DNA of 30,104 bases from UPXZ01 sp047973025 (GCA_047973025.1 JBKEBE010000068.1:1-30104), one strand, 5' to 3'; counted from the stretch's first letter, positions 14,533-23,125 are shown. Numbers and translations: made by a program. The notes: generated by a model not told the origin, from the letters alone.

Positions 14533-17031
14533 CTATGAATTTTTAAAATTTTCTATAAACTTTTCTGCCGACAAATTGATATTTTCAATCATCGGAATTA
14601 ATCGATCTACCTCTTCTCTGTTCTGTTCTCCGGATTCTAATAGAGCGAGAATTTTGACACTCTCACTCTCTCCGATTAGGGTAATGAGCGGAAGCATCTT
14701 GTGGGCTATGTTTTTTACAGCTTCCCAATCTGAAATTTTCGCGGCATCTTTCAGTTCATTGAGCTTTCGGATATTATCTTCCAAAAAGGTATTCAGGAGG
14801 TCAAGCGAACTCTCCCTATCTTCTTTCACATACTCAATGAGCTTTTCAAATCCCGAATTTTCAATAAGGTGGGAATGCGTATCTTCCGGAGTAAAAATAG
14901 CGTTATTGTTCAACGATTTATTGATTACCGCGAGCAGCTGTTCGGTTGAGATCGGTTTGGAAAGGAACGCTGAAAATCCGGCTGATTTGAAATTTCTCTC
15001 CGAAACATCGGAACGACCGGATAGCGCGACAATGGGAATTTCGGCATATATCCCCCCCGAATTTCGGATTTTCTTTACCAATTCAAAACCGTTCATTTTT
15101 GGCATCTGAATATCGGTAAAAATAATATCAAATTCATGGTTGCCCAATAATTTCTCAACTTCCAACGAATCAACACATTTCGTTATCATTACTCCTTTAC
15201 GTTCAAGGAGTTTCGAATACACGTTAACAAAAGCGATATCATCGTCTATCCAAAGTAATTTTAAATTTTGAAAACTGTTATCCGGCTTTTCGGACAAATC
15301 CGTATCCTGCACGAAATTATTTTCTGTAGCTTTTTGCAAAGGGATTGTTACATTAAACTCTGTTCCGGAACCTACTTCTGAGTTAAGTTCTATTTTCCCA
15401 TTGAGTAATTCGACTAATCGTTTCGTAATGGGCAATCCCAGACCAAATCCATCAATATTATGTTTATCCTCTTGCGTACCAAAGCGTTTGAATTCATCGA
15501 ATAGCTTTTCCGCGTCATCGGGCTTGATTCCAATACCCGTATCTCGTACAGAAACGTGCATATTCATTCTTTGTACATCTATCGTCGATTGGACGGTTAT
15601 TCCTCCTGAATTTGTAAATTTCAGTCCATTGCTGATCAAATTATTAATTATCTGACGGATGACAAATGGATCGCTTCGGTAAACTAATTCGGAATCAATA
15701 TCAATTCCTGATTTCAAAAATAAATTTTTATTGGTTGCCATTGGGAGGAAACTCTTGAAAATATCATCCATTAATCGATATGGATAGAAAGACACCAAAT
15801 TTATTTCAGACTTCCCTTGTTCCAGACGGTGATAATCCATCAACTTGTTGGATAAATCCAATATGTGTTCGGATGAAATCCGCATACTATTCAGATGCTC
15901 TTTATCTTCTTCCGGAAGTTCGTCATCAGCCATAAGCTCGATATGCCCAATGATAGAACTCAACGGCGATTTTATGTCGTGTGAAATCATCAACAAAAGC
16001 TGTTCTCTACTTTTGAGCAATTGTTGAGTAAGACGATTGCTCTTTTCCAATTCATTTCTGAAACGCTGATTCCGGTTAATTAATAATATCGTTAGGGTAA
16101 GAAAGAGTAAAAGTACAAATAGAGACGCGAGAGCAATTATAGAGACAATCCTTGATGAACGTTGTAATACGGTTGCTCTTTCATTCGTAATTTTTTCTAC
16201 CATTCGTTTTTCGTCTGTCTCTATTTGCGATAAGATACTGTTTATTTGATCCGTTAACATTTCATCGTAATACAACATGGCACTATGCCTTGCCGTCAAC
16301 TTAGTTATATATTGTACCTTACGCTTATCACTTTTATCATTTATGGTATTGATGTAGTACACTAACGTGTCCGTAAGTATGTCTGATGGCATTAATTCTA
16401 ATGAATCTCTTTGCATCGTAAACTGTGAATTGACGACGCGGGTCGAGTCAGATTTATCCGAAAATACGGATCGAACTCGTTCAAGAAGACTTTTTTTCTT
16501 TTTGACATAAAACGATGTATCTTCTGTCTGAATCATTCTGTTTCTCGCAATCTTATCCAGATCAACGACTGCCTTGTGATTCAGTAGTTTTGTATTCAAG
16601 ACATTGGAGTAGGGAAGATTTTTGATGGAATCCATCAACGATATCATATTGAGAAAATTTAGTTTTTTCTCATCCAATAGTGAGTTTACGGTATCTATAC
16701 GTAAATGAAGTTTTTCTTCTTTTGATATAAGATACAAAGAATCTACGTAGAATCGAACTTTTTGGTCTATTTTATCATAAGTGGACTTTGAGCTTGGCGC
16801 GTAAAGATAATCAGCAAGAAAAACTTTTTTTATACTTTCGGCTTCGTACATGGCAACCAAAGCATTGCTGACTATATTGAGTTCTTTTCTTTCTTCTGAC
16901 GGATTGTTGTAATCCGAAAAATTGACTAATTCTTTGTAAATACGAATTAAGCCAAAAACAGCTAATGAAAAAAGCAGAAGATAGCCTATTAAGACAATAA
17001 TTTTTATGTTTCCAACGTATTTTGAAATCAT
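14533..17031 (-). CDS. Hybrid sensor histidine kinase with receiver and Hpt domains
   Basis: An 832-residue membrane kinase. TM1 is about 11-31 and TM2 about 297-319, enclosing a 265-residue periplasmic sensor of no family I recognise, predicted mostly helical. HisKA has MISHDIKSPLSSIIGHIELM with phospho-acceptor His351. The HATPase domain has an N-box at NNLISNGLKF (463-472), DTGIG (497-501) and DGFGLGLPI (527-535). The receiver domain (about 590-706) has IDDD and phospho-acceptor Asp640 in FTDIQMP. A C-terminal Hpt domain has IAHKM with His777. All phosphorelay residues are present, so a His351-Asp640-His777 relay to the partner regulator is plausible. It overlaps the regulator gene by ATGA. 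The architecture and pairing recall RteA of Bacteroides conjugative transposons, but no transposon genes are near. Confidence 0.93.
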   Translation of the reverse strand: MISKYVGNIKIIVLIGYLLLFSLAVFGLIRIYKELVNFSDYNNPSEERKELNIVSNALVAMYEAESIKKVFLADYLYAPSSKSTYDKIDQKVRFYVDSLYLISKEEKLHLRIDTVNSLLDEKKLNFLNMISLMDSIKNLPYSNVLNTKLLNHKAVVDLDKIARNRMIQTEDTSFYVKKKKSLLERVRSVFSDKSDSTRVVNSQFTMQRDSLELMPSDILTDTLVYYINTINDKSDKRKVQYITKLTARHSAMLYYDEMLTDQINSILSQIETDEKRMVEKITNERATVLQRSSRIVSIIALASLFVLLLFLTLTILLINRNQRFRNELEKSNRLTQQLLKSREQLLLMISHDIKSPLSSIIGHIELMADDELPEEDKEHLNSMRISSEHILDLSNKLMDYHRLEQGKSEINLVSFYPYRLMDDIFKSFLPMATNKNLFLKSGIDIDSELVYRSDPFVIRQIINNLISNGLKFTNSGGITVQSTIDVQRMNMHVSVRDTGIGIKPDDAEKLFDEFKRFGTQEDKHNIDGFGLGLPITKRLVELLNGKIELNSEVGSGTEFNVTIPLQKATENNFVQDTDLSEKPDNSFQNLKLLWIDDDIAFVNVYSKLLERKGVMITKCVDSLEVEKLLGNHEFDIIFTDIQMPKMNGFELVKKIRNSGGIYAEIPIVALSGRSDVSERNFKSAGFSAFLSKPISTEQLLAVINKSLNNNAIFTPEDTHSHLIENSGFEKLIEYVKEDRESSLDLLNTFLEDNIRKLNELKDAAKISDWEAVKNIAHKMLPLITLIGESESVKILALLESGEQNREEVDRLIPMIENINLSAEKFIENFKNS

Positions 17032-18371
17032 AAATTCGGAATATTATACAATTTCATTTTATTGTACAGACTTTTGGTATCCATATTTAGCAACGCGGCT
17101 GCTCGCAGAATGTTGAAATCCGTTATTCGTAGAACGTCTTCAATCTTTTGCTTTTCTTCCTGACCTTGAACGATTACATTGAAAGACGGAGCTTTCTTTG
17201 CTTTGAAGTGTTCAGGAATTGATTCCAATGAGATTTTTTTTTCGGACTCGATCATCGTAAGCCTATTTACGATATTTTTCAACTCGCGAATATTTCCGGG
17301 CCACTCATAATTAGCCATCGCCTCCAAAGCATCCGGTTCAAATCCTTGTATTTTCTTTTTGAGTAGCCGGTTCGCCTTGTGAAGGTAAAAGTCCAGAAAT
17401 GTGGGAATATCTTCTCTACTATCCCTTAAAGCAGGAATCTCAAGTACGAACTCGCAAATCCGATGAAATAAATCTGAGCGGAAATACCCGTTGTCAACCG
17501 CAAACTCAATATCCTCATTTGTGGCAGTAATTAAACGCACATCCACTTTTATCTCTTTTTCAGAACCGACCGGTTTTACCTTTTTTTCCTGAATGGCTCT
17601 AAGAAGCTGTGTCTGTACATCTACGGACAAATTTCCTATTTCGTCCAAGAAGAGTGTCCCTTTGTTTGCTGTAACAAAAGATCCTGTTTTATCATTAAGC
17701 GCTCCGGTGAAGGCACCCTTCACATGACCAAATAAATCACTGGCAGCCAAATCTTTTGAAAGCACCCCACAATCGACTGCGACAAACGGGCCTTTTGAGA
17801 CAGAGCTGTTGTCATGAATCATGCGGGCAATGTGCTCCTTTCCGACCCCACTCTCCCCCTTTATCAGAACAGAAAGTTTCGTAGGAGAAACTAAATCGAC
17901 ATATTGATATAGCTTTTGGTATTTCTCGGATGTACCTCTCACAAATCCATTGGCGACCGCCGACTTATTGGATACATTCTCGTCGATTTCTTTTTCGTCA
18001 AGGCTTTGCTCTTTATCTAAGGCTTCATTTATTTTCAGAAATAGTTGTTCGGGATTAAACGGCTTGGAAATATAGTCGTAAGCACCTAATTTAATCGCGC
18101 TCACAGCTGTTTGAATATCGGCAAAACCGGTCATCATGATGACAACTACTTTTGCGAAATTGGTTTTAATCCAAGCTAATATCGACATCCCATCTTCTTG
18201 TGGAAGTCTCAAATCACAAATAACGACATCAGGGATTTCTTCATTCATCCGCTTTCTGGCATCTGACGCTTTAATAGCAGTAGCTACTTTGTACCCCTTT
18301 TTAGTAAACCATACCTGAAGCATCTTATTGAAAGTTATATCATCTTCAATAATCAAAATGGATCTGTTCAT
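17028..18371 (-). CDS. NtrC-family sigma-54-dependent response regulator
   Basis: A 447-residue regulator with three domains. The receiver domain (1-120) has IIEDD and phospho-acceptor Asp53. The AAA+ domain (about 145-385) has Walker A GESGVGKE (172-179), the sigma-54-contacting loop GAFTGA (219-224) and Walker B TLFLDE (239-244). A short Fis-like helix-turn-helix occupies about 415-440 (ITDFNILRAAALLNMDTKSLYNKM). The intact GAFTGA implies activation of sigma-54 RNA polymerase. It is the first gene of a two-gene operon with the hybrid kinase, resembling RteB-RteA. No convincing -24/-12 sigma-54 promoter was picked out in the window, so its targets are unknown. Confidence 0.94.
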   Translation of the reverse strand: MNRSILIIEDDITFNKMLQVWFTKKGYKVATAIKASDARKRMNEEIPDVVICDLRLPQEDGMSILAWIKTNFAKVVVIMMTGFADIQTAVSAIKLGAYDYISKPFNPEQLFLKINEALDKEQSLDEKEIDENVSNKSAVANGFVRGTSEKYQKLYQYVDLVSPTKLSVLIKGESGVGKEHIARMIHDNSSVSKGPFVAVDCGVLSKDLAASDLFGHVKGAFTGALNDKTGSFVTANKGTLFLDEIGNLSVDVQTQLLRAIQEKKVKPVGSEKEIKVDVRLITATNEDIEFAVDNGYFRSDLFHRICEFVLEIPALRDSREDIPTFLDFYLHKANRLLKKKIQGFEPDALEAMANYEWPGNIRELKNIVNRLTMIESEKKISLESIPEHFKAKKAPSFNVIVQGQEEKQKIEDVLRITDFNILRAAALLNMDTKSLYNKMKLYNIPNL

Positions 18372-18405
18372 ATGTTATTATGAAAATTTTGTCCTGTTTA
18401 TTATG

Positions 18406-18413
18406 CAAATATA
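18406..18413 (-). promoter_or_regulatory. -7 box TATATTTG (minus strand), two-component operon
   Basis: TATATTTG on the minus strand, 34 bases before the regulator start. It predicts a short leader of about 28 bases. No TTTG at -33. Confidence 0.45.
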
Positions 18414-18471
18414 GCCATTTTTAGTAAATAGCTACATTAAAATTGCAGTTTTTAGTAACTTAAAAGAATTG

Positions 18472-18547
18472 TTTTGAGATAAATTTTGTCTTTTACTACG
18501 GCGTTTACGAGATAAGCAAGCGATAGAAAAAGCAAAAGACGTTCAAA
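18472..18547. repeat. Intergenic repeat family 2, copy A
   Basis: Similar to 28267-28348 in the same orientation. The first 23 bases match at 21 positions (TTTTGAGATnAnTTTTGTC core), the middle is diverged with length differences, and a 19-base segment near the end matches at 16 positions (CAAnCGAnAGAnAAAGCAA). It lies between the lipoprotein stop and the two-component operon promoter. The rest of 18372-18656 shows no gene. Confidence 0.6.
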
Positions 18548-18656
18548 AAAATCACACATTTAATTCACGCGTATGGTTTGCAATTTAAAGAATTAGCCAA
18601 TTTTTCACACTAATTGTCTGCTAAAAATGACTTTTTGAATCATTTATTATACCCGA

Positions 18657-20486
18657 TTAGGGCTTATTGCTATCGCCTGCTCCGGGCTCAACTGTTTTCT
18701 TTATTTCATCCGGTTTTTGAAGCTGAATAGGTACGGATGTATGATCCCACGTTTCTTCAAATTCCCAGTTTTTAATTAATGTCAATTTTTTAGAATAGTA
18801 AAACACTTCTTCCGGTTGTCGTTTTTCCAAGACACTTCCGGTATCCCACTTGCCATTGCCGTTCTTGTCCAAAAACATGCGAACGTAATAATCTCCGGGT
18901 TCGAGGTATTGAATCAACGTGGCATTTGGCTGAATCGGTGCCGTCCTTACTACTTTGTCGGTTTTATCGACCACCTGATATACTGCGGTGGAATCAAAGT
19001 CGCTCAAAACCAACTTCAAACCGGAATATTCTTCCAACGACCTGATTTTCAATTCATTTTTCAATTTATCGTTGTGTAAATCGTAAATACTGACGAAAGC
19101 TGCCGAGTCTATGTCCAACTGATAAGTTGTCTCAGGAATCCACTTGTGATCAATCACAAAATTCATCCCCACGGAATCCTTTTTCTGAATGGTGTATTCA
19201 ATCGGTACCAGCAACGTATCTTTCAACTGACTTAGGTGTATTTTTTGTAAGTCGTAATTCTTTATCGGTGTGTTAAAATTGAGTGTAACCGATTTATACA
19301 CATCAAATTTTGATGATACGTTCGTATTTATACCGAGAAACTCTTTTTTCGACGAAGTCGAAGCGGATTGACGGCTCGTCGGCTTCGCTGCTCGACGCAT
19401 GAACAGACTGACCGTATCGGTTGCAAGTTGCAATTTGAAAACGGAATCCGTTTTTAAGTAATTGATTTCGAGACGAATGGTATCCTGCTTGATTAGAACT
19501 GAATCGGTAAGCCAGTAAGTCAACGTGTCTAATCCGACACTTCGTTGCAGAAGCATTCGGTCGTTCCAATCCGCGTTTACAGGACGTATATCCGGCGGTA
19601 TCTCATTCTTCGTATTAAAATAAATATTAATTTTGTGTGGTTCCGCTCTCTCGGACTTGGCGATATACTGGCGCTTGGTATCGTCTTTGAAATATTTCAG
19701 CAAAATAGTATTGGGCAAGTAGCGGATGGCTTTTACAGTACGAATGGTATCAACGGTAATACTATCCTTCCAAAGCGTATCTTGCCGCATGTAATCTTCC
19801 ATTGACGTTTCGTAAATCGAATCAATGAACGCGGCTCCTTCACCCTTTTGATAAAAATTATCCCGATTCAAGTCATTCAAAGCGTACACCCGATACCGTG
19901 CTTGTTTCGTATTGTAAACCGTGAATTTCCCTTCATCGCCACTCTTGGTAATGCGGCTAAATGGGTTCGAAACAAACGCTGAATCGTTCAAATCGCTATG
20001 AATACCGACAATGACTCCTTTCATGGGATTCAAATCTTCTGCATTGATCAGCACACCGGACATCCGGAGCGTATCGATCTCATTGCCGGTCGCGAACGAA
20101 AACACAAAATCTTTCAGGATGTTTCCTTCGTTATTGTCAACGACGGCATCTCCAAAATTGATGGAATAGGTGGTGTTGGATTGAAGGGAATCCTTGAAGT
20201 TGACCGTCAAACGTTTTCCATAAGACGTAATCTCCGGGGTTGTACGTTGGGGAGGAGAGATGATGACATTTTTAGAGATGTCTTTTAGCACAATGTTTTC
20301 ATCAAACTCAAACTCAATCTTGCTATTAGTGATATTGACCGCTTTGTCCGCGGGAGAAGATTGTAATAGCTTTGGAGGAACTTCATCTTTCGGTCCGCCT
20401 TGTGGACCCTGACCACGATTTGCACACGCGACTATGAGTACTGTGAGGATTAGAAGTAGATAGTATTTCTTTAATTTGTATTTCAT
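18657..20486 (-). CDS. Lipoprotein with N-terminal Ig-like (Big_5) domain
   Basis: A 609-residue protein with a lipoprotein signal: basic start, hydrophobic core and lipobox LIVAC with Cys21 as the lipidation site, followed by ANRGQGPQGGPKDE. Residues about 37-133 form a bacterial Ig-like domain (PPKLLQSSPADKAVN, a Y-S-I-N-F-G-D strand, FSFATGNEID), the SbsA/Big_5 type common in Bacteroidota envelope proteins. The rest is beta-rich. It includes a DLNRDNFYQKGEG segment near 210 and a DKNGNGKWDTG segment near 545; both resemble loops of transthyretin-like or calcium-binding repeats. The function is unknown. It probably faces the periplasm or cell surface. It has its own promoter in repeat copy B and is separated from the DUF2851 gene by 98 bases. 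Confidence 0.87.
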   Translation of the reverse strand: MKYKLKKYYLLLILTVLIVACANRGQGPQGGPKDEVPPKLLQSSPADKAVNITNSKIEFEFDENIVLKDISKNVIISPPQRTTPEITSYGKRLTVNFKDSLQSNTTYSINFGDAVVDNNEGNILKDFVFSFATGNEIDTLRMSGVLINAEDLNPMKGVIVGIHSDLNDSAFVSNPFSRITKSGDEGKFTVYNTKQARYRVYALNDLNRDNFYQKGEGAAFIDSIYETSMEDYMRQDTLWKDSITVDTIRTVKAIRYLPNTILLKYFKDDTKRQYIAKSERAEPHKINIYFNTKNEIPPDIRPVNADWNDRMLLQRSVGLDTLTYWLTDSVLIKQDTIRLEINYLKTDSVFKLQLATDTVSLFMRRAAKPTSRQSASTSSKKEFLGINTNVSSKFDVYKSVTLNFNTPIKNYDLQKIHLSQLKDTLLVPIEYTIQKKDSVGMNFVIDHKWIPETTYQLDIDSAAFVSIYDLHNDKLKNELKIRSLEEYSGLKLVLSDFDSTAVYQVVDKTDKVVRTAPIQPNATLIQYLEPGDYYVRMFLDKNGNGKWDTGSVLEKRQPEEVFYYSKKLTLIKNWEFEETWDHTSVPIQLQKPDEIKKTVEPGAGDSNKP

Positions 20487-20505
20487 GTGTTTAAAATTGA
20501 TTCTT

Positions 20506-20541
20506 TTACATCAAGGACACGTGGAACACGCCATTAATCAT
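20506..20541 (-). CDS. Putative leader peptide MINGVFHVSLM within repeat copy B
   Basis: An 11-codon frame ending 19 bases before the lipoprotein start and the counterpart of the frame at 12172-12210. Only one residue differs over the shared 11 (Phe for Tyr). AAGGGG directly precedes the ATG; it would be better spaced (7 bases) for the alternative frame MACSTCP. The frame remains open upstream on the minus strand, through LTLTHKG. Whether any peptide is made is unknown. Confidence 0.3.
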   Translation of the reverse strand: MINGVFHVSLM

Positions 20542-20561
20542 CCCCTTGTGTGTCAAAGTTA
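20513..20561 (-). repeat. Promoter/leader repeat, copy B
   Basis: Matches copy A (12182-12230) at 45 of 49 bases and lies 26 bases from the lipoprotein start. On the minus strand it again begins with TAACTTTG. Upstream of the box both copies share a block around CAGCCAT, about where -33 contacts would fall; here a TTG lies 16 bases before the box. Confidence 0.75.
20554..20561 (-). promoter_or_regulatory. -7 box TAACTTTG (minus strand), lipoprotein gene
   Basis: TAACTTTG fits TAnnTTTG, 67 bases before the lipoprotein start, nearly the same distance as in copy A (66). A partial -33 (TTG) lies upstream. The conservation between copies makes this one of the better supported promoters here. Confidence 0.55.
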
Positions 20562-20584
20562 GTTGAAATGGCTGATTCAAGTGT

Positions 20585-21856
20585 TTAATATTTGTTTTTT
20601 ACAGTTAACACGCGATGTCCCACCCTGCAACTCAAGCATCTTTTCAAATCGCAGTAATTCTTTTTCAGCTGAATCAACGCTTGAGAATCAAACGCGTTTT
20701 CACTCGAAACTCCGAGTTGTTGCCATTTTTGTACAACGGCGTTTTTTTCCGCCGGAATCTTTTCCGGCAATCGCAACACTTCAGCGGCATTTTCTCCTTT
20801 TTCTTTTTTGTAGGTAAAGAGAAATGGAATTATCGTATTAATTATCAGAATGTCAATGGAATGCTTTCCCAATCGTTTCTTTGAATGCGCGCTTTCTTTT
20901 CCGAAAACATAATGATTTCGCCAATAGTCCGACACTTCACATTCAAAGAGTTTTCTCAAATCTTTAACATCTTCACATTCAATTATCTTTGAAAATAATT
21001 TGGATGAGCGATTTATCAACGAAGCAAATTGTGCTATCCGAATGTGGGGAAAATTATCGGGTCGTAGTCGCAGCAATTTCCAAAGTGAACCATCAAGCGG
21101 ATTTAGCTTATATTTTGTTTGTAAGAAACGATATTCGCGTTGCAAATCAGCCGGATGGTCATTTTCACCGACTGACTCCAATAATCCGGCTTGCCCATAC
21201 AGCAGTGCTTCCAATTGGAACAGATTGTCTTTATGCTTACCCAAAATGTTCAAAGGGAGCGATTTAGCCAACAGTTCAAACGGCAGGCTATTTGTCCCGA
21301 ATCCAAAACTTCGCGCCAGTGAAATGTAAAACGCTTCTTCCCAGTGATTATTGGATTGTTCCAACCGGTTTTTTATCTCGATTGACTTTCGTTCAAGCCT
21401 TTCTACAAGCAAAGCATTTTTCCAACCGGACATTAAAACCGGTGGAAACGTATTTATTTTCTCTTCACACTGAATCCATTTTTTTACCGAAAACAGTTCG
21501 TCATAATTGCGAACAATATATTCCGGCACGGTTAATTCCATTTGTGGGATTAGTGCTCCGTTTGTTCGGCGAATTTCTTTATCAGCCTTATTGACTACGT
21601 GAAGTATGACATTGTCATAAGCCTTATCTTCGTGGTGTTTGTGCTTTTTCCAATCGGAGCTCTGATTGTGTATTTCGATATTCCCTGCCCATATAGTCCC
21701 ATCAATTTTCAATTTCGCGTTGAAAAAATCCGGTCCGGAATCGATATTGGGTCTCCCTACATCAATTACGTCCACGCCATGACCGTCGGTAGTTTTCAAC
21801 TCCCGCATTGAAAACAGTTTGAATTGCCAAACAAAATGTAAGATGGATTCTTTCAT
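20585..21856 (-). CDS. DUF2851 family protein
   Basis: A 423-residue soluble protein. It matches my memory of DUF2851, a family almost confined to Bacteroidota and of unknown function. It opens MKESILHFVWQFKLF, has GRPNIDSGPDFFNAKLKI (34-51), then WAGNIEIHNQSSDW (56-69) and YDNVILHVV. The spacing of Asp43 and Glu61-Ile-His with an intervening strand resembles the core of PD-(D/E)XK nucleases; this is a pattern judgement only. The C-terminal half is helical, with Arg- and Leu-rich repeats (FLQTKYKLNPLDGSLWKLLRLRP, FPHIRIAQFA). It ends 98 bases before the lipoprotein gene. Upstream is the accessory Fic/toxin-antitoxin insert, so its own promoter may have been displaced. Confidence 0.85.
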   Translation of the reverse strand: MKESILHFVWQFKLFSMRELKTTDGHGVDVIDVGRPNIDSGPDFFNAKLKIDGTIWAGNIEIHNQSSDWKKHKHHEDKAYDNVILHVVNKADKEIRRTNGALIPQMELTVPEYIVRNYDELFSVKKWIQCEEKINTFPPVLMSGWKNALLVERLERKSIEIKNRLEQSNNHWEEAFYISLARSFGFGTNSLPFELLAKSLPLNILGKHKDNLFQLEALLYGQAGLLESVGENDHPADLQREYRFLQTKYKLNPLDGSLWKLLRLRPDNFPHIRIAQFASLINRSSKLFSKIIECEDVKDLRKLFECEVSDYWRNHYVFGKESAHSKKRLGKHSIDILIINTIIPFLFTYKKEKGENAAEVLRLPEKIPAEKNAVVQKWQQLGVSSENAFDSQALIQLKKNYCDLKRCLSCRVGHRVLTVKNKY

Positions 21857-21941
21857 GATTTTGATAGTTTCAACCGGTCTAAAACGGGATGAGTCGAATC
21901 TTTTATGATTGTAAGTGTAGCTCTTGTTTACGGTCGGTCTC

Positions 21942-22049
21942 GGCTATGAACAGTTGGGGGTTTTACGCCCTAACTTTTCAGTTTAGCACCGTCCTTTGTT
22001 TTATGTTTATACTTTGGTTTTATCACTTTCGCCCCAATTGTTTATAGCC
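21942..22049. repeat. Imperfect 18-base inverted repeat at left edge of accessory island
   Basis: GGCTATGAACAGTTGGGG (21942-21959) and CCCCAATTGTTTATAGCC (22032-22049) are inverted with 16 of 18 matching, enclosing 72 bases. It occupies the gap between the DUF2851 start and the Fic stop and could fold into a long hairpin. No gene is visible in 21857-22066. Confidence 0.7.
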
Positions 22050-22066
22050 AATGTTGCAGCTCGTTT

Positions 22067-23107
22067 TTAAAAATAGGTTCTAACGGCAAATTCAAATTGT
22101 TCAATAAAAATATCTTTGAAATTAGAAATATTGTTCTGTTCGTAAAATAGCAACATCGCTTTTTTGTAATCTATTGAATCTACCGTTCTAAATGATAATG
22201 GACAATAATCGTAATTCATTAATATGGCATTGCTAACAATTCTTGCAGTTCTTTTATTTCCATCCATAAATGGCTGGATATATGAAATCAATACAAGGGC
22301 AAGTAGTGCTTTTTCAAAAATGCCTTCTTTTTTGTTAATTACATCGCAAGCAGCTCTGAGTGCCTCCGAAATCTGAAATTCGTTGTCAAGCGGTTTATAA
22401 TTTGTCCCCGAAATGCCAACACGTCTTTTTCTTAAATTCCTTTCAACTCCAAGTTCTTTCGTAAGAATATTATGTATATCCTCAATTTTTGACACGGTTA
22501 ACGGGTTTAAATAATCTTTGTTTTCGATGATGAAGTCAAGAGAATCTTTATGATTTAAAAGCATTACGGCTTCTTCTTTGGTTTTTCCGGACGCTGTTTG
22601 CTTTTCCTTTAACAATCTCTCGGTTTCCAATAGCGAATAAGTGTTGCCTTCTATTTGGGAAGATTTCCAACTTAGGTCAATGGCTAGTCTTTCCAGTTCT
22701 TTTTGGTAATCGGACGGATTTAGGTCTTTGATGTTGGTTTCGTATTCTTTTTGAAGCCGGTTGAGTTTGTTCAATTCACTTTCCGAGAATACACTATTTT
22801 TGTTCAAAATTTCGTTGACCAACTCAAAATTGAACGTTTCTTTTATTTGTCTTTCATCGATTTCTTTTTCGTAATATTTGTCGATGTTTATGGGTTGAAT
22901 AAGTTCAAAAGAAGGCGAAAGAAAATACTTTGTTCCTTTTCCCTGTCCCTCTGAAACTACGTAATCACCTGATATTAACTTTGTTAAATCCCGTTTCAAA
23001 GTTGCATAACTAACTGACACAGATGAGTTTTCAAAAATATCTTTTGAAGAACTTCCTGCGTTTTTTTTGATAAAATCAATAATTAGTTGGTCTCGTTTAT
23101 GAATCAT
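22067..23107 (-). CDS. Fic-domain protein with N-terminal HTH; catalytic His replaced by Gln
   Basis: A 346-residue protein. Residues 1-60 look like a winged helix-turn-helix (DQLIIDFIKKNAGSSSKDIF, then SYATLKRDLTKLISGDYVV). An inhibitory-helix motif SSQIEG (149-154, S/TxxxEG) implies intramolecular autoinhibition. The Fic domain follows (about 205-330), with active-site loop PFMDGNKRTAR (279-289). Canonical Fic proteins have HPFxxGN; here the codon before the Pro is CAG (bases 22274-22276), giving Gln278. The His deprotonates the target hydroxyl during AMP transfer, so activity should be reduced, altered or absent, unless this is a natural subfamily. A TATATTTG box lies 18 bases upstream. 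It is inside an accessory insert next to a toxin-antitoxin pair. Confidence 0.88.
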   Translation of the reverse strand: MIHKRDQLIIDFIKKNAGSSSKDIFENSSVSVSYATLKRDLTKLISGDYVVSEGQGKGTKYFLSPSFELIQPINIDKYYEKEIDERQIKETFNFELVNEILNKNSVFSESELNKLNRLQKEYETNIKDLNPSDYQKELERLAIDLSWKSSQIEGNTYSLLETERLLKEKQTASGKTKEEAVMLLNHKDSLDFIIENKDYLNPLTVSKIEDIHNILTKELGVERNLRKRRVGISGTNYKPLDNEFQISEALRAACDVINKKEGIFEKALLALVLISYIQPFMDGNKRTARIVSNAILMNYDYCPLSFRTVDSIDYKKAMLLFYEQNNISNFKDIFIEQFEFAVRTYF

Positions 23108-23125
23108 TATATTATTTTAAGCTCT

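Noticed and set aside
14533..18371. Reading the kinase/regulator pair as part of a CTnDOT-like conjugative transposon
   Set aside because: No tetracycline-resistance, excision, mobilisation or transfer genes are adjacent; only the domain arrangement is shared.
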